A DNA stretch of 64,000 nt. It comes from Cryptomeria japonica. Lineage: Eukaryota; Streptophyta; Pinopsida; Cupressales; Cupressaceae. Numbering within the stretch: position 1 is the first letter of the stretch; every line of letters starts with the position of its first letter. The position numbers and the translations under genes were made by a program. The notes below the pieces were generated by a model that was given only the letters and a program-made list of their open reading frames with translations, searched no databases and was not told where the DNA came from. Location: contig NC_081415.1 in the NCBI RefSeq assembly GCF_030272615.1, positions 368,531,667 to 368,595,666 of the forward strand, written 5' to 3'. Shown here one piece after another: positions 10,528 to 19,745 of this stretch.

Positions 10528-11743
10528 TGTAGCTAGGAAATGTGGAAATCATCAAAGCATTATATCAAAATACTAATCTAGCTCAATCACGAAAGCTCAT
10601 TGCAATGATCAATCCTAATTACACTCAATAGAGACATGAAAATAAAACATTCAAAACTAAAGATTATGGAAACCAAATGTAGATCTAAATGCTTCCTTCA
10701 TGCGGCTCCATTGTCCTTCTTTCTTCTCCAAATAGCTTTGTTGTGGATCTCACCTACTAGTGCATGATCATGATATGAAAGCAAGTAGACAAGATGATTG
10801 CTCAAGAGTACTTGAAGCATGATTGATTTGACAAAATGATTCAAAACAAGCGATTATTAGCTAATGTGATTAGGGATCAGGGGCTTTGATTGAAGAAATT
10901 CATCCAATTTATAGATAAATTGGAGAAATGACAAGATTAGCATGATAGTGATTCGAATAGAAATTCAAATCAAGAATAGCAAAATTATGATATGTGTATG
11001 ACAAATTGCTATGCAAGGATTTATGACATGAATTTGAAATAGAAATAGACATTTAGGAATTTAGGAGAAATTAGAAAATTAGGTTAGAAATGATGACTTG
11101 GAAATTAGGAATTTGATGAAAAATAGGTAGATTAATTAATAATTTCTCATTCATTAATTAATTTACAAAAATAGGAGGAAATTAATTAGCCAATTAAATA
11201 ATCATTTAATTGTGACAAGAAGACTTAGGATAAATAAATAAATTATTTAACTTAGAGGGAAAATGCCAAACAAGATTAAATGAACAAATCATAAAACCTT
11301 GGAAGATGAATTAGAAATGCAAGGATGACAATTAGGTCTTGATAAAGGATAGTTGATATCGATTCGATCATGATTTTGAATTGACAAATGACCAGTGTTG
11401 ATAAATGATTTGATTGAGATTGGTTGACAAAAATCAATGACAAATTGACCAAATTGACATGATTGAAAAGGACAAGGATCGATGACGAATCGATCGCAAT
11501 ATGACAAGATTGACAAGGACAAAGATCGACCAAAATCATGATTGAAGATTGTTGTCGACAAGACCAAATTTGAGAGTGAGACGAATGAAGAATGCAGAAG
11601 AAGGACTCAATGCTCGCAAATGATAAAAACCAAGTGCGTGACATAGGAGAAATGTTAATGTGATGCAAAAAACCCTAAAATAAGGCAATGCGCAAATGTT
11701 AAAGTATGACTCCGCAAGCGTTGACCATTTTTAGGTGTCTACA
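10528..11743 (-). repeat. Element A 5' LTR
   Basis: 1,216 bp, TG..CA termini, direct repeat of 2413-3628 with about 19 substitutions by eye and no net length change. It is followed by GTAGG (11744-11748), the right copy of the target duplication. Confidence 0.93.
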
Positions 11744-11748
11744 GTAGG

Positions 11749-12419
11749 ATTTATGAATTGTCAAATAAATACAACCAACATGTGAAATTTTGACAGAATA
11801 TCCACCTCGGCTGGGCTTAACTAACACACACTAAGCTTTGACTGCTTAGGTGGCTGGTACGTGTTTTTTTATCTTAAGCATTTTCTAATTTCCATTTCCG
11901 TTCGTCCATTTATGCGGTCAATCAAAATCTCGCCCAGTGGTCAATTCAAAAATTGCCAGTCAATCAAAATCCCGCCGAGTACTGTTCAATTAAAAAAGTG
12001 CATGAACTCTATTTCCACTCTGTTTTGAGGATTGTTCTACTATTTGGGAGTGTTTATGCACAAACTTGCTGGCCTCATCCACGCCACCTCCAAATCGCCT
12101 CATCACCCAATCCTCATCTCACGTCTAAATATGGATTCAAGTAGTGGCGTCACACTAAGCTACTTGTACTCCTTATGTGGCAGGTGTGGGCTCAGTTCTG
12201 TCTTCAATATCTGTCCCGTTCCCCTTCAACCTGTACTCGTCATTAATTTCAAATCCAAAACTGTTCTTGCTCGAGAGCCCACCAATTTCTGTTACTGTCA
12301 AATATTTGAATCAAGTTGTTCCCGTGCTGTGGTAAGTGGATTCCCATAAGTATTTAATCTTCATCTATGTTGGAGCTCAACTGAATTTTGCACATTTTTA
12401 TGCTTCTCGGCCATGGGAG
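11749..12419. other. Flank between element A and solo LTR; possible old exon
   Basis: This is pre-insertion flank, richer in G+C than its surroundings. A repeated phrase CAGTCAATCAAAATCxCGCC lies near 11918-11975, and an open frame of 105 residues at 12032-12349 carries a GTAAGT, donor-like, near 12331. The translation (Ser/Cys/Leu-rich) matches nothing I recognise. A decayed first exon of a host gene is possible; evidence is weak. It ends at the solo LTR. Confidence 0.2.
12415..12419. repeat. Imperfect target duplication of solo LTR
   Basis: GGGAG precedes the TGTTA terminus at 12420, and AGGAG follows the GACAACA terminus at 19012-19016. Four of five bases match, consistent with a 5 bp duplication carrying one later change. 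Confidence 0.6.
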
Positions 12420-13039
12420 TGTTATCATTGATTAAAATTGGGTTTTTCTTTTCCCATGATTGGCTGTGGTATGTTGAAATTTTTGAGTAGGGTGTAATTC
12501 CAAGTGCTTCAGCTTTGTTCTAGACCTTAAAGGTTTAAGGGTTTTTTTAATTTTAGATCCTATCTTTTTTGTTTTAAACCCTCTGGTTTCTAATCTGTCA
12601 TTAGTTTATTCACTTAAGTAATGGGTCATGGGGTCGTAGGAGGTGTTCCCCCTTGTTGCTTGCGTAGGCGGTTATGTTAATTAATCAAAAAATTTATGCC
12701 TCGTATATTTCTCTTCTAAAGTTATCGGGCCCAGTAATTAGTGCGCATCTCACGGGTGGATCCACGGCTCGCGCTATTTCACTGGGCGAAGTTGCGCGTA
12801 GTTTAAGACCAGCGAAGTTACGAAAACCACATGGCATGCCACGTAGATGGTCTAGCTGGTTGTTGACAGCGAGTAAAATGGTGGCACATGGCACAGGTCA
12901 CAACAGTCAGCGGGTCAGGACTAAAGGCTGAAAGGCGGGCCCCGGAGGTGAGTCAGGTCACAGGTGGAGATGACCTGGCAGGTACAGCTGTTAACAATTT
13001 ATTGAAGCCCTGTAGTTTCTTATTGACAAATAAGAAGGC

Positions 13040-13870
13040 GACAAATCAGCACCGCAGGTGACTGGATGCCAGGTGTTCACGATGAGTCAGTGGGCCCACC
13101 CCTCCTAAGAGCCCTTTCAAAGGATTAAATGTCGATCAACTTCCGAGATGATCCGATGGCCCGCGCTATTTCACAAGGGTAAAGTGCTCACTTCTTATGC
13201 CCATGAAATAGCGAGAGTAAATGAGAACCGTCCACGTGTCATGATGATGACCTGGATGATAGAGCTGTTGAGATGAAAGTGGGGCCCGTGGTTTTCTTCT
13301 GGGGAATGACAAAGTGACAAATCAGCGCCGTAGGTGACTGGATGCTAGGTGTTCACGATGAGTCAGCGGGCCCACCCCTCCTGAGAGCCCTTTCAAAGGA
13401 TTAAATGCCGATCAACTTCCGAGATGATCCGATGGCCCGCGCTATTTCGCAAGGGTAAAGTGCTCAATCCTTATGCCTGCGAAATAGCGAGAGTAAACGA
13501 GAACCGTCCACGTGTCATGATGATGACCTGGATGATAAAGCTGTTGAGATGAAAGTGGGGCCTTGTGGTTTTCTTCTAGTGAATGACAGAGTGACAAATC
13601 AGTGCCGCAGGTGACTGGATGCCAGGTGTTCACGATGAATCAGCGGGCCCACCCCTCCTGGGAGCCTTTTCAAAGGATTAAATGCCGATCAACTTCCGAG
13701 ATGATTCGACGGCCCGCGCTATTTCGCAAGGGTAAAGTGCTCACTCCTTATGCCCGCGAAATAGCGAGAGTAAACGAGAACCATCCACGTGTCATGATGA
13801 CACGTGGTCTAAGAAAAAAGTGTGGGCTCGCCAAGGTGGAAACGTTGGTATAAAAGGAAAGACACGTGGC
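13040..13870 (+). repeat. 277 bp tandem triplication in U3
   Basis: Three direct units start at 13040, 13316 and 13593 (spacing 276 and 277). Each begins GACAAATCAG and contains one dyad module and one CCACGTGTC. The last unit is truncated near 13870. This triplication is not present as such in the element C LTR, which instead has more, differently spaced modules. Confidence 0.85.
13785..13807. promoter_or_regulatory. Palindromic G-box/ABRE pair
   Basis: Arms CCACGTGTCAT and ATGACACGTGG form an 11 bp perfect inverted repeat around one base. Each arm contains CACGTG and ACGTGTC, the core sites for plant bZIP factors of the ABRE/G-box class. Single CCACGTGTC copies also occur at 13232 and 13508, GACACGTGG at 13861, and CCACGTGG at 45222 in the element C LTR. 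Stress or ABA response would fit, but is inferred. Confidence 0.55.
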
Positions 13871-14202
13871 CAGTATAAAGTGGAATGCGAAGGGAATTTC
13901 AAGGCCAATGATTCGACGCCACATGGTATTATGCAGCCAATAAAAAAGTGGGACCCAGAAAAAGGCCAAAGCTGTCAGTTAATCTAAAACTCGATCAAGT
14001 TTCTTTTGATCGAACGGTTGGTGCTATTTCACAGGACTAAGCTGTCCGATAATTATGCTTCGCAAAGTTGCGAAAGAGCAAAATGGAACACTTGTAGGAA
14101 TGTTATGACCCATTGGAGCGAAAAATACGAATTCTCGTATGAATTCAATTTCAAAGGGACGGCTGGAGCATGCGGAATCAATGTTATAGTTAAGGCCCTG
14201 AG

Positions 14203-14212
14203 TACAAATATT
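14203..14212 (+). promoter_or_regulatory. TATA-like site upstream of LTR ORF
   Basis: ACAAATATTT occupies the position of CATATATAAT in the element C LTR (45905-45914), about 240 bases before the ATG of the LTR ORF. In this copy the TATA is degraded. Confidence 0.4.
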
Positions 14213-14446
14213 TGATTTCCTAACTACCAAGTGAAAATATCTCTTAAAAGATTTTGCAGAAGAGCAGACGCAGAGTTATCTTCTTCAGATACAGAGCAAG
14301 TCGGTTCATTTGTAGAGAAAATTCCTTCAAGAAAAGATCAGGTTCTCTCATATTTTTGTAGCAATTCTTGTGTGGTGTTCTAAGTAAGATAATTCTTTTG
14401 TTGCAGGATTGTTTAAGAGTGATATTCATCTTCTTGCATTTTCAAA

Positions 14447-17400
14447 ATGGCTCCTAAAAGGGAATTTTCCAGCAAGGTTAACTATTTAGAAAGAAGTGTA
14501 TGTGATGATTTTTTAGAATAGTTAACATTATCAACCAATCAGGCATCAAAGGCCAAAGAGTTAGTGCCCAGGGCTCCCCGTCTGAAGATAGGAGAAGGAT
14601 TGTATGACAAAGGTAATTGGCTGAGAGACCCACAGGTTGGGCTGTCTGGGTTGGGGTTGTTTAAAGTTGGATTTGGAATGAGAAATTCTCCTACTCCTCA
14701 AAACAGTATCTGGGAACTAGATGTTGGGAAATTAGTAGTCCCAGGGGTATTCATGGATACAGACCTGCTAACCCAAATGGCATTAAATTATGATCCAATC
14801 ACAAGATGCATCCGGGATGTAAATGGGAAAACCCTTGTGGAAATTAACGCTGAAGAATTTAGGACAGCATTTGGACTTAATGAATTCACAAATTTCCTGG
14901 AACCTATAAATTTCACATCATTAGCCCAAATTTATGGTGCACAGAGGAGTCATCTCAGGAATGGGCCTCTCAAAGAACTTTTTGTGAAAATAGGAGGGTC
15001 AGCAGTTGTAGGACCTAACACGCAAGCGCCTTTCTCATTAAGTATGTTTACCCTGAGGGCTAAGGGAATGTACTGGGCACTTTGTCAAGTTCTAGGAGAA
15101 GATGCTGAAGCAAATATGCTGAATCATTACTTGTTAATGATTGTTTAGATTTTGAATCCTTCTCTTGCTATCACATTTGATTATGCCTCTTTCATTGCCG
15201 ATGCTATCCATGGAGGGTTGATAGGAATAAAGAGTGGAAAGGTGGACAGACCTTTCGGATGGTACTCACTCTTAATGCACCTTTTTCTCTTCAAAGGTGG
15301 TGATTATTTCACCAGTGGACTAGACCTGGTTAAGGAGAAGGAAGGAGAAAAAATGCCAGTACAATTATGGAGTACTGTGTTGTCATGGGACAGAGAGGAT
15401 GCTAGTTTCTTAAAGTTTGATAAATATTTTGCATCCAAAATAAGGACTCTCCTTTGCTCTGATAACCCAAGAGTCCTCAAGGTTCTTCTAGAATTCATAA
15501 GGCCAAAAGAATTCGCAGAGAACATCAAAATTGTTCATAACTGGGGTGACATCTATTTATATCCAGTCTCCACAGTTTTTATAGTTTTTGGTTTCAGGGG
15601 TACTCCATTTTTGTTACCTTACCAGGTCCCTCTCAAAGTGGGAATAGCGGAGATCCTTAGGCAAATTGGTGGCCTACAAGAGGCAGAGTTAACAGGCAGA
15701 GGTAAAGGGACCATTTTCCCTGCAGCTACCATAGCCCACCAATTCGTAATAACAAAGGGAGGCTGGAATTGCTTTGAGGATTTCCTCAAACCTTATCTTT
15801 TATCCACTGTAGTGTCCAGGTGTGCTGATCCAGAGGACTTCTTTAACGGTGTGTTTAGGAAGAAGGTACCATGCAGAGGTAGGCCTCATCAATTCCAATT
15901 TCCTGAAGACCTCATCAGGAATGAATTTGATCTAGATGAGCAGGAACTAAGGAAAGAAAAGTGGGTGGCTTATAAGAAAGCCTTGGATTTTGTGCATTAG
16001 TTTGATGCTAGCTATGACCCATTGTCTAGCTTCTTCCCATTAGAAGAAAAAATAAATTTTTTGATTGTTTGCTTTGAAGATGTGATGCAAACGCTAAAGG
16101 AGAAGAGGGAAGCTATGATTAAGAGCAACCCTGAAAAGGCCAGAATGATCCTAAGCAGGTCAGCTTCCAGCAAAGCAATTCCTCTTGGTGATTACACATT
16201 GCATAAGAAATCAGGTTACACTGTGCTGGTGCCTACAACAGGAGAGCCCTCTACATCCAAAGGAAAGAGGAAGATACAAGATGTCATTGACATCCAAGAT
16301 AGCCCAAAGAAGCAAAGGGTGGGGAAGGAAGTGCAATCAGATACACCCTTGTATTCCCCATCCCAATCCCCTATCCATATAGGAGATGAACAAGCAGCAG
16401 CTGAACACCTCTTGCAGTTGGGAAGCTTAGGGGAAATTGCATACACCTATGATGAAGTGGAGGAAGGGATGCCAGAAGAGCCCATTGATGCTGAAATGGA
16501 TATTACCTCCACTGAACTAAAAGGCCAGGAGTGGGATCCTGAGATAAAGAAGGCAAGTAGTGCCTTTTTAGCTGATGATAACTTTGTCACATCGGAAGCA
16601 TTTATGCAATTCATTTGGAAACAACATATAGATAGATATAATGCTAGAAGTGAGACAACAAAGGCTGAGCAGCCCAATAAAGATCCAGCCTCAGTGGAGG
16701 AAGAAATAAAACAAGAGATGATGGAGGAATTCAAGACCATCACCCCTAAGCAGGGAAGAGATTTGGTAGCACAAGCTGGAGTGCTTATTTTTCCAGAGTG
16801 GGATATTGCTGATGCCCTGGTGCTAGATGCAGTGAGAAAAGAGACTAAACCCATGGAAGGGGTAACTTTCAATAAAGATAATGCTGCACTAGTCATGTGG
16901 TCTCTCAAAAGAAATGAGAGAAAGAAAGGCAAAGATACCCCAGGGTCAAGTTACCTTGGTGGAATGATGGTAAAGAGAGTGCAAAGTACAGGGATAGTAG
17001 AAGCTACTAGCACTGTGCTAGAAACTGCAAAATTCAGTGTTGCAGTGGCAGAGAAGGAAGCCAAAGAAAAAGAGGCCCTCCAAATTAAGTTGGAAACAGT
17101 TTTAAAGGCCTATAACAGTGCCAAGGAGGAGGTAAGAGGTAAAGATAGCATCATTGCTAAATTGCAGAGCCAGTTGATGGGACAATACCAACAAGGTGAG
17201 TCTTCAACACTGATGATTTCCTCTTCTCCTGCAAGACCTCCACCTACTAGTCCCATCATTAAACTTCCACCATCTCCATCACCCTCCAGCTCTCAAATGA
17301 TTGAGATTACTCCCCAAGAACTAGAAAGCCTGAGACAGGCTCAAGCCTTATATGCAGGGAAGTATGAGGAGAAAGTAAGGGCCACAATCTCCAGTTTTGC

Positions 17401-18088
17401 AGATACAATAAATGCCTCATTGCTTTACAACAATGTGGGAAAAATTATGGAGATGTGGAATGAGCTAAGGAGAGATAAGGCCATTTTGACACCCATTTTT
17501 GACAGATGGAGACCTAGGGAGCAAGATCTAGAGTTCATGTGTGTATCCTGTGATGAAGCAAGAGCTAATCCCATTATCAAATCCACTTCTGATGTCACTA
17601 AAGTCTTAATGCAATTGGCAACAGAGGTGGACAATGTGGATAGAAGGGTTAAATTACTTAAGAAAGAATACACTGATCAAGTTTGTGAGTTGCTCCCAGG
17701 AATTTTTGCTAATCCGGATCAGTTAAAAGACAAGCAAATATGGCTTAAGGAGATAGAAGCCAAATTGTCAGCAAGAATCAAAGGAATCATTGATCTTGAT
17801 GATACTTCTTTCTTTGTCGTGACAATACAAAAGATAGAAAAAATTAAGTCACATTATGGTTTTCTTAATTCAGAAGTCAACAAACTGAGGAATTCTTGGA
17901 AAAGGTTGACTAAAAATAAAGATGATGTGATTAATTTTCCATGGCTGACAGAAGAGATATATAGTGAGTGGGCAACTAAATATGCTACCCAGGATCCGAA
18001 ACAGTTGGAGAGCACCCCTGAAAAGATAGAAGAGGTTGCAACAGAATAATAGGTTGAAGTAACTGCAGAGGTTGAAAAGTGCTTGTAA
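14447..18088 (+). pseudogene. LTR-encoded ORF, copy 1 (unrecognised 1,213-codon protein)
   Basis: One frame runs from ATG (14447) to TAA (18086) with five stops inside: 14519, 15146, 15998, and adjacent ones at 18047 and 18050. There is no frameshift. The start is chosen because copy 2 starts at the same place (MEPKREFSGKV against MAPKREFSSKV). I do not recognise the family. Visible parts are a large globular N-terminal region (about 1-530, with PFGWYSLLMHLFLFKGG near 270), a nuclear-signal-like KGKRK and SPKKQRV (about 604-626), an acidic zone, a coiled coil (about 858-912), a Ser/Pro-rich linker (about 923-953) and a mainly helical, charged C-terminal region. It lies wholly inside an LTR, between two TATA-like sites. 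The stop at codon 234 is shared with copy 2. Differences from copy 2 are mainly synonymous, so the frame was under selection. Confidence 0.7.
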
Positions 18089-18171
18089 CTGCTTTTGCGA
18101 AAAGCTTGTAACTTCTTTATTTTGTAACAAACTCTCCTCAAAAGGTCCGAAGCTTTGTGCATCCATGTGGT

Positions 18172-18178
18172 TATAAAT
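18172..18178 (+). promoter_or_regulatory. Second TATA box, downstream of LTR ORF
   Basis: TATAAAT within GGTTATAAATGGATAC is conserved in the element C LTR (49794-49800, same context followed by AGGACTAGAG). It lies about 830 bases before the LTR end, a plausible distance for the start of the genomic RNA. If so, the LTR ORF is in U3. Confidence 0.5.
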
Positions 18179-19011
18179 GGATACAAGGACTAGAGGAAGA
18201 GGGATCACAAAATTTTGTAAGAAAATGCTACAGAAATTTATCTGAGCTTTTCTAAGTCTAATGGAGAATCAGAATTTATTGTAATGTTTCTTGAAACTAA
18301 ATATCAATATACAGGCCATCGGTTTTGAGTAAGGTTTTGTGTCGTCTTCAAGTTTGTTCACAAATTTATTTACTATATTCATTCTGAATAATCTAGGGTT
18401 GTTCTGTTTGAAATGGAATTGCAAAGCAATTTTAATATAAGTGTTTGTTAGCTTTTCTCTTTAGGAGAGAAATTAAATACGCGGGATCACTCATACCAGT
18501 AAATTCTTTGGGAGGAACTTTGAATTTTGAGGACCATAGCTTAGTTTGGAATGCTTGAATTCTTGTATGTGTTAGGCATATATAAGGATTAATGAAACCA
18601 AGCTGACGGGAAGTATAAAGATGTATTGTTTAAGGAGTTTTATTTGAATTTAGATGACTCTGTGACCTTGGATAAGGCACTGGTATTAACTGAAGTTGTT
18701 TATTGCATGCTTTGTTGATCAAAATGCTAAATTTGAGTACAATTTCTGTCCTTTGTTTTCAGTTGATTTCAAGGTGAATAAATCCACTGGTTTTCTAGAC
18801 TGGTTTGCTGTGGGTTTATGTTTGAAAGTGTGAATTTAATTCACAAAGGTATACCCACCTGGGGTCCGAGGAAGTCCGAAGTGTAGAAGGTCTATCCAAA
18901 CCTTGTCATATGTTGTCTTGAGAATTTCTTTATCTCTGATGTCTCTTTTGCACCAAGCTTGAATCATATTATTCTAGGGATATTAAAGGGAATCAGATTT
19001 TGAAGACAACA

Positions 19012-19439
19012 AGGAGAAAAATCCAGCCTCTCGAAATAGGGCTTCCATGAAGATTTAGGTTTGATAATGCTGCCGATGTTAGCCAATCCATTGTTGATAT
19101 AGGGTCGAATAGAGTACTTAATTCCGTGGACGCAACAACCAGGATATTACAGTGTGGTGGACGAAAAGGGAAAGCTTTCAAGCATAGATGCACTACTGAT
19201 GATAGAAAGGTTGGGGGTGGAGTCATATTTGTTTTCTCAATAACACAATAATGATGTTCTTCATGGGTTCACCTGAGGAGATGATGGAGTTCACCCCTCA
19301 CTTGATTTGCACTTTGACAATGTTGGGAACGGACTTCTAGTTCTGTTATGTTGCTATCCGCGTGCTCTTGAAATCTGTACAGATGATTATGATATGGCTT
19401 GTGAAAAGCTAAAAGAAAATGAGTTAGTAATGTGTAGCC
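19012..19439. other. Flank right of solo LTR, unassigned
   Basis: No gene was recognised. A plus frame at about 19060-19250 gives protein-like sequence with one stop (phrases EYLIPWTQQPGYYSVVDE and ERLGVESYLFSQ), which could be an old exon of an unidentified gene. The rest is featureless. Confidence 0.2.
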
Positions 19440-19700
19440 AGGTTTAAAACCAAATTTTACAACCTTTGCCAGCATTCTCCCAGCCTGTGGGAAAATGAGA
19501 GCGTTGGAACAGTGTATGGAAATCCATTACATTATAAAGAATAAACAATTTTTTTTTCTTCAGATGTAGCTACAACTGCCCTGGTAGACGTGTATGCAAA
19601 ATGTTGTACGCATAGACAAAGCACATGAAATGTTTGACAAAATGTCTCCAAGAATTGTTTGACATAATGCCATGATTGCAGGATATGGAGATGTTTGTTG
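19440..19700 (+). pseudogene. PPR-like protein gene fragment 2
   Basis: The plus strand at 19449-19535 reads PNFTTFASILPACGKMRALE followed by QCMEIHY. After a T-rich stretch, 19563-19700 reads DVATTALVDVYAKC, then a frameshift, with remnants of AHEMFDKMSPR and AMIAGY. This matches the inter-repeat phrases of DYW/PLS PPR proteins (FASVLPACA..ALEQG..IH, ALVDMYAKCG, FDKMPQRN). It has at least one frameshift and stops. It is the same class and strand as 2060-2412, but overlaps the same repeat region rather than continuing it. Confidence 0.65.
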
Positions 19701-19745
19701 CAATGAACCTAGCTTCTTGTTTTGGCTACGCATTTCCCATGTCAT

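Larger units (their letters stand above)
2413..11743 (-). mobile_element. Element A: complete non-autonomous LTR retroelement
   Basis: The element is 9,331 bp and bounded by two direct 1,216 bp LTRs (2413-3628 and 10528-11743) with a 5 bp GTAGG target duplication. Orientation is minus. Read on that strand, a tRNA-Trp-type primer site lies 5 bases inside the right LTR, and a polypurine tract abuts the left LTR. Inside are a noncoding leader, two unrecognised ORFs (8477-6291 and 6325-5720) and a 3' noncoding region. No protease, RT, RNase H or integrase was seen, so it must depend on a partner. LTR termini, polypurine tract and 3' region match element B (55756-64000+), which has pol. By eye the two LTRs differ at about 19 positions (about 1.6%), mostly transitions, so insertion is recent compared with its surroundings. 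Confidence 0.9.
12765..14085 (+). promoter_or_regulatory. Reiterated dyad modules in U3 of solo LTR
   Basis: Five copies of a compound module were counted, near 12765, 13157, 13440, 13717 and 14028. The clearest is a perfect 12 bp inverted repeat, CGCTATTTCGCA (13440-13451) and TGCGAAATAGCG (13478-13489), with 26 bases between. Most are preceded by GATCAA..TTGATC or a relative of it and an ACGG/ATGG step. They lie upstream of the first TATA-like site. The same modules occur about nine times in the LTR of element C (44222-45790). An enhancer or hairpin role is inferred. Confidence 0.75.
12420..19011 (+). mobile_element. Solo LTR (about 6.6 kb) of the element C family, with internal ORF
   Basis: It starts TGTTATCATT and ends GAAGACAACA. 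Its length of 6,592 bp is aligned end to end by eye with the 6,785 bp 5' LTR of element C (43854-50638). No primer site follows the right end and no gag is next to it, and a near-matching 5 bp duplication flanks it, so it is best read as a solo LTR left by LTR-LTR recombination. It contains, in order, an array of dyad modules, a TATA-like site, an open frame of about 1,213 codons (14447-18088), a second TATA box (18172) and about 830 bp to the terminus. Confidence 0.82.

Noticed and set aside
2413-11743. Element A on the plus strand
   Set aside because: No primer-site-like TGG follows the left LTR and no purine tract precedes the right one. On the minus strand both are present in the right places.
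13442-14230. Short open frames in the dyad-module array
   Set aside because: They are created by the repeats and not conserved between the two LTRs.
14447-18088. LTR ORF as a captured host gene with introns
   Set aside because: Both copies are collinear without introns, and no family was recognised, so a host origin cannot be argued from the sequence.
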